A stretch of DNA of 64,000 bases, taken from Adiantum capillus-veneris. Taxonomy: Eukaryota > Streptophyta > Polypodiopsida > Polypodiales > Pteridaceae. Below are positions 44,191 to 55,280 of this stretch, in pieces; position 1 is the first letter of the stretch; every line of letters begins with the position of its first letter. The position numbers and the translations under genes were made by a program. Where the stretch lies: contig CM043959.1 in the NCBI GenBank assembly GCA_014529385.2, positions 6,106,466 to 6,170,465 on the forward strand. The letters are read 5' to 3'. The notes beneath the pieces were generated by a model that ran no database searches, had not been told where the DNA came from, and worked only from the letters and a program-made list of their open reading frames with translations.

Positions 44191-45910
44191 GTCACGATAC
44201 CACGATGCCCTGCTATCGGTGGGACATGACTCTCTTCCATAACTTTGCGTTGCAATGGCTTTGTGACACACAATCTGCCATGCATCATCATGAACCCGTC
44301 TTTAAGAAGATAGTGTTCATGACGTTGTCCATTCATTAGTTGCTCGAAGACCCTTGCAAAATCTTCATCATTTGCATACTGTTCTCTCATATCATCAAGT
44401 TCATGATGATAAGGAATTGACACAGCTGAAATTTGTGGCTTCCTTGACAAGGCATCAGCCACAACGTTCTTCTTGCCTTCCACATGCACAATCTGAAAAT
44501 GGAACATGGACAAGATATTTGCCCATCGCATATGCTTCTCAGATAACTTTGTTTGAGTCAAGAAGTATCGCAAGGTCTGATGATCCGTTTGGACAACGAA
44601 ATCTGCACCTAGCATGTAGTGTTTCCAACTTAAGAGCGCATGAATCACAGCCAGTAACTCTTTCTCATAGACCTGCATGGTCATCTCTAGCCCTTGCAAA
44701 ATTCTGCTCTCATATGCTACTACCCTGCCATCCTGCATTAGCACTGCACCAATGCTACTACCACAGGCGTCACACTGGACCACAAATGACTTCCTAAGAT
44801 CTGACAACACAATGACTGGATCCGAAGTCATCTTTTTCTTTAAGAGATTAAAAGCTGAAATCTCTTTTTGTGTCCATCTAAAGGTGACTGCCTTCTTTTC
44901 AAGAGCATGTAAAGGTGAAGCACTCTCAACGAAATTTCGGATAAACCTTCTGTAATAGGAGCATAGTCCCAAAAAGCTTCAGACATCATGCACCGTCTTC
45001 AAATTTAGCCATGACTTGATCGCTTCAACTTTTGCAGGATCCATTCTGACACCATCCTTTGAGACAATGTGTCCCAGAAAGTGAATCTCTTCCAGAAAAA
45101 ACTCACTTTTCTTTGCATTGATGAGCAACCTATGACTGCGTAGCTCTTTGAACACAATGGCCAAGTGATGCCTATGCTCCCCTTCATTCTTTGAGTAGAC
45201 TATCATGTCATCAAAGAATGTACCAACAAACTGTTGGTGTGGACGGAAAATTTTGTCCATCATCCTATTGAACGTAGCAGGAGCATTTGTGAGACCAAAG
45301 GGCATCACTAAAAATTCGTAAAGGCCAAACGTTGTTCTAAAAGCAGTCTTGTGCACATCCTCTTATCTAATGCGGATCTGATGGTACCCACTCTTTAGAT
45401 CTATCTTGCTAAACATAGCTGCTCCTTCTAATTTGTCCATAATATCATCAATTCTAGGTATAGGGAACCTAATCTTGATGGTATTCTTGTTCAGTGCACG
45501 GTAGTCGATGCACATACGCCATGAGCCATCCTTTTTCTGCACCAACAACATTGGAGAACAGAATGGAGATGAACTGGGCTGAATCAGCCCCTTTTCTAAC
45601 AGCTGCTGTACTTGGCCCATTATCTCTTTCTGCTGAGCCGCACTAACCCTGTACGGAGGCTTATTTGGTGGGCTACTGCCTGGCACCAAATCTATCGCAT
45701 GGTCCTCGGGTCTCCTTGGCGGTAATTGAGACGGTAATGAATCGGAAAAACAGTCACTATATTGTTGTAAAAACATTGACCTTTCTTTATCTAGCACAGA
45801 TAAATTTGATTCATCACAATCTGACACTTCACGTGCAAAAACCAAGTACGCAGAAAGATGCTTTTTCATTACAGAAGTAATAGCAGAAGCTGATACAGTG
45901 GGAATAGACT
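44187..45910 (-). pseudogene. element Y reverse transcriptase and RNase H
   Basis: Minus strand. RT blocks: [32 protein letters not shown] (near 45530-45475), [34 protein letters not shown] (near 45330-45265) and TFFDDMIVYSK (near 45225-45190, xxDD). RNase H: CDACGSSIGAVLMQDGRVVA (near 44775-44715), YEKELLAVIHAL, VVADALSRKP. It then starts the integrase zinc-binding region (PPIAGHRGI) and stops matching at 44187. Two in-frame stops (about 45362 and 44977; the second fits CGA to TGA) are the only breaks here. It is joined to the protease frame by a one-base insertion in an A run near 45916. Confidence 0.9.
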
Positions 45911-48006
45911 CCCCTTTTAAGCTTTACATCCAGAATGTGAGTCTTTCCCCTGCTCTGTACAGTGATCTTTTTGTGGTAGGCATCCATGATTCCTTGTACA
46001 CGAAACAACCAAGGAATACATAGCAACACATCACATCCGTCCAGTGGCATGATGTAAAATTCTTCAGTATCTACATAGGACTGGATATGTAGACGCAACT
46101 TTCCAATGATGGGCGTCACAGCCTCTGTATGGCCAGGACATGCCAAACCTGCCTCTGTTGTATACCCCATCTCTTCAGGTCTGATTCCCAACTTTGAAGC
46201 CAATTCTGGGAAAATGAAGTTGGCTTTGGCACCTGGATCAAAGAAGATAAGCACTGTTTGATCCCTGACCTTTCCCCATGCTCTGCAAAGCTCACTTGCA
46301 TCTGAATTTGGCTTATCGCCCACCATATCTGGCACTAGACCAGCCATGGGCTTCTTTCCTTTCTTGTCTTCCTTGTCATCAAAATCAGTTGGCCTTTTCT
46401 TTGTAGGACAATTGTAAGCAATGTGGCCAGGCTGCTCACATATAAAGCATTTGTTCTTTGTCCTCAGGACCTTCTTTTGCTCTTCTGACTTGCGAGGAAA
46501 ACGTCTTTTCCATTTCTTTGCTGGTCCTTTTTCTGATTCAGCCGTAGCTTTGTCTTTCCCTGCGTTGGCTGACTCCTGAGTCCCTTTAGGAGCCTCATTG
46601 GGAACGTGCTTCTTGGCTGAATTTTTCTTGCCTGATCCTGCCTTGACGCCAATGTTAAATTCACAATCTTCTCCCTTGAGCAAACCATTGCCAGTGTTTG
46701 CTACCTCGATGAGCTGCGTCAAAGTAGTGACTTTTGTCTTCGTGCAGTACTTTCTCAATCCTTTCGGTAGGCCACAACAATATTTTTCAATCTGCTCTGT
46801 CAATGGCACAAACCTATAGGAAGTTACTGGAAGTAGAGCTTTCCAAAACTTCCGATTGTAATCATCCAGATTTCTGCAAGTGGCAGCATTAAGCTGGTGC
46901 CATTCTGTCATGACATCTGCTTCAAAGTCATCAGATAACCATGCTGCTGCAAAAATCTGCTTAAAGTAAATCCATGTGGACGGAGCTTGCCCTTGAAGCA
47001 ATAAAGTTGTCCACCATTGTCCCGCATTCCCTGTCAAGAAAGTGGCTGCCTTGCGGACCTTTGAAGCCTCTGTAAAGTTTTCCCCTGCATAGGCCTTGTC
47101 AAACTGTTGGAGGAATGAAAGAGCCTTCTTCTTGTCATCAAACCCTGTAAAGGTCGTGAATGTCACACCTTTGCCACCTTCTTTGTACGGAGTTGGCCTC
47201 TCCAGCGGCGTTAAATTGTCATATGGAAGTGACTGAAACATGGGAACACTATTAGGGTTCATTTGTGTTCCTTGGCCACTATTAAGTTGACCTGGAAATG
47301 CCATATTTGGCTGCTGATTTGTAATTCCAGCCATACCAAAATTTGCCTGTGGCATCCCAAATTGGCCCTGAGTGCTCTGAAACCCTGGTTGCATACCCAT
47401 GACACTGTACATGGGGTTAGGCATCATCGCTTGAGCACCCCCAAACACTGTTCTTGGCGTGTAAAATTGATTTCTAGGTGCATGACCAGCCATGCTCTGG
47501 AATACCGATCCACCTCCAAAATAGCCAGGGTGTACTGAAGGTGGTGGGAAGACCTGTTGCATAGCCTGTAGGTTGCTTCCCTGCCCATTAGAACCAGCTA
47601 TAGGCTGCTGAAAGGTGGCGGGCTGAACTGGTACAGCTTGAAAGACTGGCATCTCAGCCACCTATTCTTGCACCTTAGGCATAGGTTGTGGAGACTGCAT
47701 GTTCTCCGTCAAGTGTACAGGTGTTTCCATTGACTGTGCGGTATGAATCACCTGTGCTCGAGCCTTAACAGGCTTTTGAATATGATCCAGTGACCCAACT
47801 TGCTGAGACGGAACAGGAGGTTGCAGAAAGGCTAAAAACCTCGGGTTCTGCATTACTTGTGTGAACATAGCCACAGCAGTAGCCAACTGGGTCCTGAATA
47901 TATCATCATCCGTCTGTGGTGGTCTTGAGGACTCACCCACTTCATGTGCCTGTTGACCCTATGAAGAGGAAATCTCTTCAGTCACATCATCTGGTCTGTC
48001 AGCCAT
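45911..48006 (-). pseudogene. element Y gag and protease
   Basis: Start at the ATG complementary to 48004-48006 (MADRPDDVTEEISSS). In-frame stops near 47959 and at 47662; from 47661 the frame is open for 610 codons. An Asn/Gln/Gly/Pro-rich stretch (47600-47230) is followed by capsid blocks FTGFDDKKKALSFLQQFDKA (about 47160-47100), WWTTLL, EKYCCGLPKGLRKY (about 46795-46750), a basic linker, the CCHC knuckle CFICEQPGHIAYNC (46455-46410) and protease ILIFFDPGAKANFIFPELAS (about 46255-46195, DPG form) with CDVLLCIPWLF (about 46035-46000). Gag packages RNA; the protease would process it. Confidence 0.9.
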
Positions 48007-48114
48007 AATTGCAATTCCCTGTGTCTGGTCTGTGATCCCCTGTGTCTTCAAGCCCAAAACTGACCAAGGCTCACTTCTATGGGAAAAAGTGACTTAATCC
48101 CGTCGATGGAACCA
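48007..48114 (-). other. element Y leader and primer-binding site
   Basis: Directly after the LTR end (minus CGGTTTCA) comes TGGTTCCATCGACGGG. The TGG start fits a primer site for a tRNA ending CCA, but I could not assign the tRNA. It is not the Met-tRNA site used by the other elements here. Confidence 0.55.
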
Positions 48115-49614
48115 TGAAACCGGCCTGTACAATCCAAAAAGGGCGGTAGACTTTACTTCAAACCTTGATTTAGCTTTCACCCATTATTAGTCGTCTATTT
48201 TACGTGTACTTTCAAGACACAACAAAGGGGAGAGGGATACAGGCTGCTAGATTGCACCTGTATGAGTAGACGGACACCAAATTGGCCCCTAACTTAGGCG
48301 CCCCTGTCGGTATTTCTTTATTGTTCAAAAGAGGGAATAAACGCTGTGGTTCCCTACAAGCTGCCCCGCACAAACTCGGCTGAATTTCCACTGTTCCAGC
48401 CCGATTTCGGCAGCATAACTGTACTAGAACCCTTCACGGTCAGTATTCCCACGCATTAAATGACTTTCCCGACGCATACGGGCACTTTGCAAAACCTGGC
48501 GAGAATCTGCAGCACGCTGAATTCTCTGTTTTCAGCCCTGAAAATGCGCCAGATCGCCTGTACAGCGGTCCCCTTGCGTCCCCGAACCTCCTGGGGGTAT
48601 TAGGGTCCGTTTAGGGCCAAAACCCTAAACCTGCAAAAATACACAGCAGGCTGTAATTTACTGTTTCGGGCTCCATTTCGTGTGCCGGTCGCATCCGTAG
48701 CAAGTCCTCGAGCTCCCGCACCTGTAGGGCTACTTGCCCTTTGAATCGGACGAGATTTCTGGCGTGAAACCTCTCCGAATTCACCTGTACCTGCGGGGGG
48801 ATTAGCCGCTAGCTGATCCAATACCTGTGCAAGAGGCTCTTGCCTCGGCAATCGCGCATGAACCCACACAACTGTACATTGGTCAAATGAAGAGCCCACT
48901 AGAGGGGCATAACATACTGCCAAAAGGGGGAGAGAGGGCAGTGCGTAGCGTGCAGGGCATCACTCCTGGCACCGCACTGTGCATAAGAGGGAAAGCAAGC
49001 ACTCCATAGCTCTTAACCTGTGACAAAAGCTGCAAATGAGCCTCTCCCAGCTTAAAATTCAGCGCCAACTCTCTCTTGCATTAGAAACTGCTCTCTCTTG
49101 CATTAGAAACTGCACCAGAATGTGCCACTTGGCACATTTATAAGCATTTTCCCGTTTCGGGGTTGCCGTCTAAAAATATCCCAACCGGTTGCCCAGTTGA
49201 CTTCACGGCAGAGTAAGAAAATGTTCCCTTTGTCATTCCGGAGGTAATGACGTCAACACATTTTCAGGTCCCAAAATAGCAGTTCCCTAAATTTTAGGAG
49301 ATGCTGCCATTGTATCTTTCTAGGTCATCCGACCCTCTTTGTACACTGTGGCCACACCCATAATTGAAATGTAGCCTCTGTAGCAAAGGATTCCACTTTG
49401 GCTAGTCAATGACCCCACTTTGGCTAACCATAGTCTTTGTCCAACCTTAGTGCTCTCTTGCCCTCAGGCCTGGACTCCCTCTGGACAGTTCCACACTAGC
49501 TATGCAATGCAGGGTAGTTAGATTTCCCGAGGGGTGTTTCCAAAAAGTGTGAGTAAATAGATAATAAGAAAGAAATCAACAAAAAGGATAGATAGTAGTC
49601 ACACGCTGGTGACA
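48115..49614 (-). repeat. element Y 5' LTR (1500 bp)
   Basis: Same length and ends as 42022-43521. Differences seen include A/G, G/A and C/T changes near 48273, 48284, 48439, 48681, 48816 and 49162. Confidence 0.95.
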
Positions 49615-50398
49615 GATGGTGGTAAAGTTGAAGATTTACTGATCCTTTCCCTGTGCAAGAGGATCCTTCAGAGGTCTAAGAGGCGACAACTCCCTCAACC
49701 TTCCCCTTCTCAATTGGAAGCCTTAATACCCGCTGAGAAAGCTGAAGATTTAGAAGATTCCAGTTCTTGTGTGACAACGGAAGAGCCATAACCCCTTCTT
49801 TTGCCGTGATCCTGGCAGAAAAACTAGCCTCGTCACCGCCCTTGAAGAATACAGTCTTTGTTTCTAAATAGATATGAGATGCTATGGTGAATGATAATTC
49901 TTCAAAGTTGAAGACTCCATTCCTTGCCTTCAACGATGCAAAGGATAAAACAGATGCAGACTCTTGCAGCACGACTTTCGCTGGAACTGAATCGTTGGAT
50001 ACACCTTTATAGATGGATATACCTTCAAGCACTATTCAGCCTCAGACTACGACATCCCTTCAGGAGGATTATACTGTTCCAGACAAACCAATGGAATACC
50101 TTACAAATTTCCAACCAATGGTCATCACTCAACAGAAAACTCAAGTCAGTTTACCAATAATTTCACTCGAAGCAGATACAGATTCAATCTTTTATTGGAC
50201 AAATCTTGAAGTTATAAATGACTTTGACAAAGGCACTTATCAAGTTGTAGATATGATCAGTTTTCAGTTTGGCAAAATAGTCATGGTCAATAACAGTGCC
50301 ATGACATGGGACTTAATAGAAAGAGCTTTGGATGCAGAAGCACAACAACAATACATTTCCTTCTCTCGGATTTTCTACACCTAACCTGGGTTTCATTT
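49615..50398 (+). pseudogene. element X ORF, second part (unknown)
   Basis: After Y, the X frame continues (GKVEDLLILSLCKRILQRSK) to a stop at about 49789. A further open frame, 50013-50384, reads MDIPSSTIQPQTTTSLQEDY, then SLEADTDSIFYWTNLEVIND and NNSAMTWDLIERALDAEAQQ, ending in a stop 17 bases before the polypurine region. No known domain recognised. It may be the C-terminal part of the same protein after frame changes near 49790-50010. Lack of any RT or integrase motif supports X being non-autonomous. Confidence 0.5.
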
Positions 50399-50412
50399 AA
50401 AGAGAGAGGGAA
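50399..50412 (+). other. element X polypurine tract
   Basis: AAAGAGAGAGGGAA directly before the 3' LTR. Confidence 0.8.
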
Positions 50413-50841
50413 TGCCACGATTGTGACTATGTTGCAGTATTACATCTACTCCTAGTTGCAGATACGCGAAATGCCATGCCAAGGAGGACCCCTGCGCTTG
50501 GATGGTCACACCCCTTTGCCCAAGAGACGTGCCTCTTCGCCAAAAGCCACACTCCTTCGACGACTGGTCACACCCTTCGCTCTACGGGTGCGACTCTTCG
50601 CCCAATGGTTGCAGCTCTTCGCCGAAAGGATGTGTCTTTACGACTAAAGTCATGTCTCTTCACCAAGAGACATGTCTGTTCATTATGTCTCTTCGTCTCC
50701 TATATAAGGAGCCCTTGTATCACACTTTCAATTAATCAAACACAGAGTCTTCTGAGTCTTTCTTTGAGTTCAGTTCAGTTTCTTAAGTCTTAGTACTGAG
50801 TATAATTACTTAATAAAGGATTAGTACCTAGAATCCTCACA
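50413..50841 (+). repeat. element X 3' LTR (429 bp)
   Basis: TGCCACGATTGTGAC...CCTCACA, same length as the 5' LTR with scattered substitutions. TATA region CCTATATAAGGAGCCC near 50699-50714. Confidence 0.9.
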
Positions 50842-51006
50842 ACAAATCACGGAAGTCCGTATGGTGTGCCACGTCAGCATGTTCAGGTGAATTCTGAAAA
50901 TTTGCCACGTCACTACCCCGTTTCCACGGGCTTGGCAGCCGGGGTGTGTGTGTGTGCGCTCTGTTGCCCCATGTTCAGAGCCATGCCATGTCACCAGTTT
51001 GTGACA
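50842..51006 (-). repeat. element E 5' LTR, right piece
   Basis: ACAAATCACGGAAGTCCGT... to CCAGTTTGTGACA. It shows the true LTR end that the E 3' LTR lacks, and adjoins element D integrase at 51007. Confidence 0.85.
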
Positions 51007-52870
51007 CCAGATACCATCGTGCTCACTCTGTGTCTTCGAGAGATCAAAAATGAAATCCATAGCAATACTTTCCAAGGGGCAGGTGGGAATAGGTAAAGGC
51101 TGTAACAATCCCTGTGCTTTATGCCTGTCAAACTTGACCTTTTGGCATACCAAGCAACTGCGTACTAAATTGTCCACGTCCTTCTTGAGTCTCGGCCAAA
51201 AGAAGTATCGCTCCACACCTTTCAAGGTTGTGTCAATGCCACGGTGGCCCGTAAATGGTGGACAGTGGCATTCGGTTAGAACCTTTTCCCTCAACGGCTG
51301 TGTAACGCACGACATCGTTTTCTTCATCAAGTAGCCATCCTGTATGGAATATCCCGCTACTACCTCCCCATTCTGTATTCGACTGAATACATCTGAAATA
51401 AAATCTGGATCTGTGGCGTATTGATCGACCATGTCCTCGAAGGTTCTATGATGAATCGCAGAAATAGCCAAGACTAACGGCTTCCGGGACAAAACATCTG
51501 CCACCAAGTTCTTCTGTCCGTGCACATGGACAATTTGGAAGTGAAACTGTGACAAGATGTTAGCCCACCGCATTTGCTTTTCCGAAAGCTGCTTCTGTGA
51601 CAAGAAGTAGCGTAAACTCTGATGATCAGTGAAGACCGTAAAATTGGCTCCGAGTAGGTAATGTCGCCACTGAGTAAGAACATGGATAACCGCCAAAAGC
51701 TCTTTCTCATAAATTTGTGCTGTCAATTCCGGCCTTGAAAGCAATTGGCTCTCATGGGCAATGACATGGCCTTCTTGCATTAAGATCGCACACGGACTAC
51801 GAGCACACGCATCACAATATACTTCGAATGACTTTCGCAAATCTGGCAAAGTCAAAACTGGTGCCGTAGTCAATTTCTCTTTCAAAGTCTGAAAGGCAGT
51901 CACCTCTGTGGGTCCCCACGAGAAAGGGACTCCTTTCTGTGTCAAGATATGCAAAGGGGAAGCAACCTTTGCAAATTTTCTAATGAACTGCCGGTAGTAC
52001 GAACATAAGCCCAAGAAGCTTCTAACTTTATGGACATTCTTCAATTCGGGCCAATCACATATAGTCTCAATCTTGGCGAGGTCCATCTGTGCTCCTGCTG
52101 ATGAGACGATGTGGCCCAAAAAGTGTATCTCCGATAAGAAAAATTCACTCTTCTTGGCATTGATCACCAACTTGTGATCTCGCAATGCCTGAGAGACCCG
52201 TAGCAAATGATGTCTATGTTCTGCCTCATCCTTGGAGAAGACTATAATGTCATCAAAGAAAGTGCCAACAAAAGATCCATACTCTCTAAAAATTCTACCC
52301 ATCATTCGGTTAAAAGTCGCTAGAGCATTGGTAAGGCCAAAAGACATCAGCAAAAATTCATATAAACCGAAGCTCGTCCAAAAAGCTGTCTTGTAGACAT
52401 CTCCCGAGGCGATTTGGATCTGATGATATCCACTTTTCAAATCGATCCTGCTGAAACAAGAAGATCCTTGTAATTTGTCAAGAATATCATCGATCCTCAA
52501 AATCGGAAATCTTGTTCTTGATGGTGATTTTATTGAGAGCTCTATAATCAATGCACATTCTCCAAGATCCGTCTTTCTTTAAAACCAACAACACCGGAGA
52601 GCAGTAGGGTGAAGTACTCGGCTGGATAAGACCCTTTTTCACTTGGTTCATAATCTCTTCATTCTGGGCTCGGCTCACACGATAAGGTGGCCGGTTCGGT
52701 GGTGTGCTTCCAGGTATTAGATCAATAGTATGATCCTCAGGACAAGATGGTGGCAACTCGTCTTGCAGGCCCTCAGAAAAGCAATCGTCATAAGTGTGGA
52801 GAAAATCTTGGCGTTCTTTTTGGAGGTCAAAACATATTCGACCTTCAATCATCATTCAGTTCTCTCCAGA
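51007..52870 (-). pseudogene. element D RT, RNase H and integrase N-terminus
   Basis: Minus strand, read from 52870. [39 protein letters not shown], then a frameshift near 52510, [33 protein letters not shown] and GTFFDDIIVFSK (about 52265-52230, xxDD). RNase H: YCDACARSPCAILMQEGHVI (about 51815-51755), YEKELLAVIHVL, SQKQLSEKQMRWANILSQFH. Integrase zinc-binding: CHCPPFTGHRGID and SCLVCQKVKFDRH (51275-51110). It reads to SEHDGIW at the E insertion and resumes at 37856. Confidence 0.9.
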
Positions 52871-53095
52871 AAATCCAGTAAGGAAACTGAATTTCATCAA
52901 GTACAATCTGTTTGCCCTTCATTTGTCAAAGTCACTTTCTCAGCCCGATAGTCAACCACGGCGTTGTTCTTGTGGTACCAAGGGTTTTCGAGGAGGACGT
53001 CCCAACCTTTCTAAGGGCATTATGTAGAAGTCCTCGTGCCCTAAATACCCCTGACATTGCAAACGAAGTTTGCCAATGATGGGTGTAATGGCAAC
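52871..53095 (-). pseudogene. element D protease, C-terminal piece
   Basis: Reads AITPIIGKLRLQCQGYLGHE and DFYIMPLE from 53095 down to about 53010, then a degraded CDVLLG..W-like block. It is separated by element H from its N-terminal piece at 59577-59700. Confidence 0.75.
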
Positions 53096-53640
53096 TGTAA
53101 CAGACATGGACACTCCAAGTCAAGAATCGACCGCGACAGCACCAAATAACCACTTCAAAACAATTCACAGATCACAATAGATTTGCACTGACCCGGCGGA
53201 GTTCCGTGCCTAGAGATATTGGCCCCAAAGACTGACGCCCCTTTCGGTATTTCTTTTTGTATTAATCAATCATCAAAGTACAAGAGAGCGGTTAGGGTTT
53301 CACTCTCAGACTCTGCGTCCAGATGCTCTCTGAGAAGTGAGGCCCTCACCACTAATTTAAAGGTTACAAGGGATGCCCAAAAGCAGAGCCCCAAAAGCTT
53401 GAAAGCAAAAGCAGATTCTCTCTCTCTCTCTCTCAATGAGAGTCAGTAAAAAGCAAGTTCTCTTTTTCTCCTTCTTTCTCCCAAATCAAAGCGAAAAGCT
53501 GAGATTTGCATCGCTCAATTATTTTTTTTAAAAAAAATATTCCGCCTCTGCGATTTCCAGAAATTAGGGTTTGCAGGAATTTTAGGGTTTCTGGCAGAAA
53601 TTAGGGTTTTTGCTGTCCGCCACGTCATCACTTTGTGACA
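53096..53640 (-). repeat. element H 3' LTR (545 bp)
   Basis: TGTAACAGACATGG...CTTTGTGACA. Contains a (CT)n run at 53413-53434 and three TTAGGGTTT-type telobox motifs at 53560-53610. Polypurine tract follows at 53641. Confidence 0.9.
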
Positions 53641-54269
53641 TAGCCCCCTCTTGAAAGCATTGTAATGGACCGCGATTACGCTTGCAAAACCGACAAAAGC
53701 CATAAACCGTCTCAGCAGACACTGACTGTTAGTACCTACGTACTAGGAACACACATCTAGCACATGTACAAAATCGACAATCACATCACACGATATCACA
53801 GGACATCACAGGACATCACAGGACATCACATGACATTCAACATTCATTCGGATCTTAGACCATGATTTATCGGCAATGTAGCTAGCAATCACATCTAGGT
53901 CCAATCGGGACCTCATCGATGTCCGATTGACTAACCCCTATTGCAACCATGTCTATTCGAGATCAATCAGACCAAAATGCTGCAGTCATTTTGTCTATCA
54001 GTTCGTGCACTCACAAGAAGTCAAGAACAAATCAGTATCATAATCAGGAATTCCATTTCATAAAGTCATCCAACAGAATACTGTCAGCTCTCAGTATCCC
54101 TGAAGCTCAAAGAGACATCAGTGACTTTAGTATCAAAATCAAGGCATCTGTTGACAAAGGAGTGGAGTGACTCCCCTCTTGTGCATCCCACTGCACCATA
54201 TCTTCGGCCAAGCTGAGTTTCTGGGTTCCGTTTGGAGTAGACTATGCTAAACCAAAACATCGAGGTAAA
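53641..54269 (-). other. element H polypurine tract and 3' non-coding region
   Basis: Minus CTTTCAAGAGGGGGCTA precedes the LTR. AGGACATCAC repeats three to five times at 53780-53832. Otherwise no feature. Confidence 0.75.
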
Positions 54270-55280
54270 GTTTCACAATCCGAGGAGTATCTGCTAGGTC
54301 CTCCTCCTCCATCCACTTCGCATCAAATGCAGGAAAGTTCTTGAACTAAACCAAGAACCGCCTTCGGACTTTACCTTTCTTCGTATCATTATGTGCCAAA
54401 ATCTGCTGAGGAACAAGGATCTCCTCGTTTTCTTCCACTTCGGGTTGCTCATCAAGCTCCCCATCATCAGGCACATCACCCTTAACAGGGTTCAAGAGAC
54501 TCACATGCAATGCATTATGAATCCTCCAAGTATCTGGCAGTTTCAATCGGAAGGAGACATCATTTATCTTTTCAGTAATCTGGAAAGGTCCGTAGTATCA
54601 CATACTAAGCTTTGGAAAAAGCCTCTCCTTTCCCTTTTTCTTTCGTAGGCGTGCCTTCTCAAAAGTAAGAGCACCCAATCATCCTCCTTCAATTTCAAGT
54701 CGCGACGATGGCGATCCGCTGCCTTTTTCTGTCGTTCTTGAGACTCCTGCAAAGTCTCGCGAACCTTGGCAAAAGCCGTATCCAAACCTCGCAAATATTC
54801 ATCCGCTTCAAATTTCTAATATTTCGTGCTCAGGAAGGATGGAACCTTCGCAGCACTTTCAACAATCACGCATGGCGTCTTCCGCGTCGAAGAGTGTATC
54901 GTGTTATTGTAGGCAAATTCCACCAAAGGTAAGTTCTTTTCCCATTGAGTCTTCTGATCCGAGATACAAGACTTCAATAAATCTAAAATCACTGAATTGG
55001 CAATCTCAAATTGCCCGTCAGTCTGCAAGTGGAACGATGACGAGAATTGCAACTGCGTACCAATGTTCTCCCAAATTGCCTTCCAAAACAAACTCATAAA
55101 TCTGGGGTCTCTGTCGGAGACAATCGTCTCAAACGTGCCATGTAATCGGAAAATCATCGTGATCATTCTGTGTTCTCGGGAGATCAAAAATGAAATCCAT
55201 TGCAATACCTTCCCAGGGGTGGGTGGGTATGGGTAAAGGCTGTAACAATCCCTGTGCCTTATGCATGTCAATCTTCACCT
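54270..55280 (-). pseudogene. element H integrase C-terminal half with chromodomain
   Basis: Reads IFRLHGTFETIVSDRDPRF (second catalytic Asp, about 55150-55095), SSFHLQTDGQFEIANSV (Glu, about 55040-54990), FAYNNTIHSSTRKTP and a long basic stretch (QKKAADRHRRDLKLKEDDW, about 54740-54680). It ends in a chromodomain, KGKVRRRFLV then stop then FKNFPAFDAKWMEEEDLAD (54375-54295). At about 55150 the frame passes straight from QNDHD to IFRLHG. Compared with element D, about 35 codons including the WTVIDRF block with the first catalytic Asp are deleted. Integration by this copy would be impossible without help in trans. Confidence 0.85.

Larger units (their letters stand above)
42022..49614 (-). mobile_element. 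element Y: Ty3 element without integrase, inserted in X
   Basis: Minus-strand element with two LTRs of exactly 1500 bp each (42022-43521 and 48115-49614) and perfect 5-bp duplication GATGG (42017-42021 and 49615-49619). By eye the LTRs differ at about ten positions, all transitions. Internal order: gag, protease, RT, RNase H; the integrase gene is absent. It is the innermost element of the five-level chain. Confidence 0.95.
39645..50841 (+). mobile_element. element X: non-autonomous LTR element inserted in the E LTR
   Basis: Plus-strand element with two 429-bp LTRs, 39645-40073 and 50413-50841, flanked by GCAAA (39640-39644) and ACAAA (50842-50846), one mismatch. Primer site GTGGTATTAGAG follows the first LTR; polypurine tract AAAGAGAGAGGGAA precedes the second. 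Without Y the internal region is about 2.7 kb and holds gag-sized frames but no RT, RNase H or integrase motif. It resembles known non-autonomous classes that keep LTRs plus one or few ORFs. I do not recognise its proteins. Confidence 0.85.
37857..51006 (-). mobile_element. element E: Ty3 element in element D integrase
   Basis: LTRs at 37857-38401 (3', truncated at its end) and 39213-51006 (5', split by X). The 5-bp duplication is CCATA (37852-37856) and CCAGA (51007-51011), one mismatch. D integrase reads through (..SEHDGIW then TVIDRF..) when E is removed. Inside E only a leader, a gag piece (39148-38580) and an inverted LTR piece remain, so it is a much-reduced copy. Confidence 0.85.

Noticed and set aside
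42734-49068. Identical 60-codon frames at 42734-42916 and 48827-49009
   Set aside because: Both lie at the same place in the two LTRs of element Y; they are LTR DNA, and no motif supports a protein.
49676-50032. 118-codon minus-strand frame within element X
   Set aside because: Opposite strand to the X frames and no motif; most likely the antisense shadow of the plus-strand coding region.
39688-50793. Overlapping frames of 63-105 codons at 39688-40025 and 50456-50793
   Set aside because: They are the two LTR copies of element X read in three frames; similarity reflects LTR identity, not coding.
50821-51006. Integrase frame of element D ending in an unusual C-terminus
   Set aside because: The last residues of that frame are element E LTR sequence read through the insertion point.
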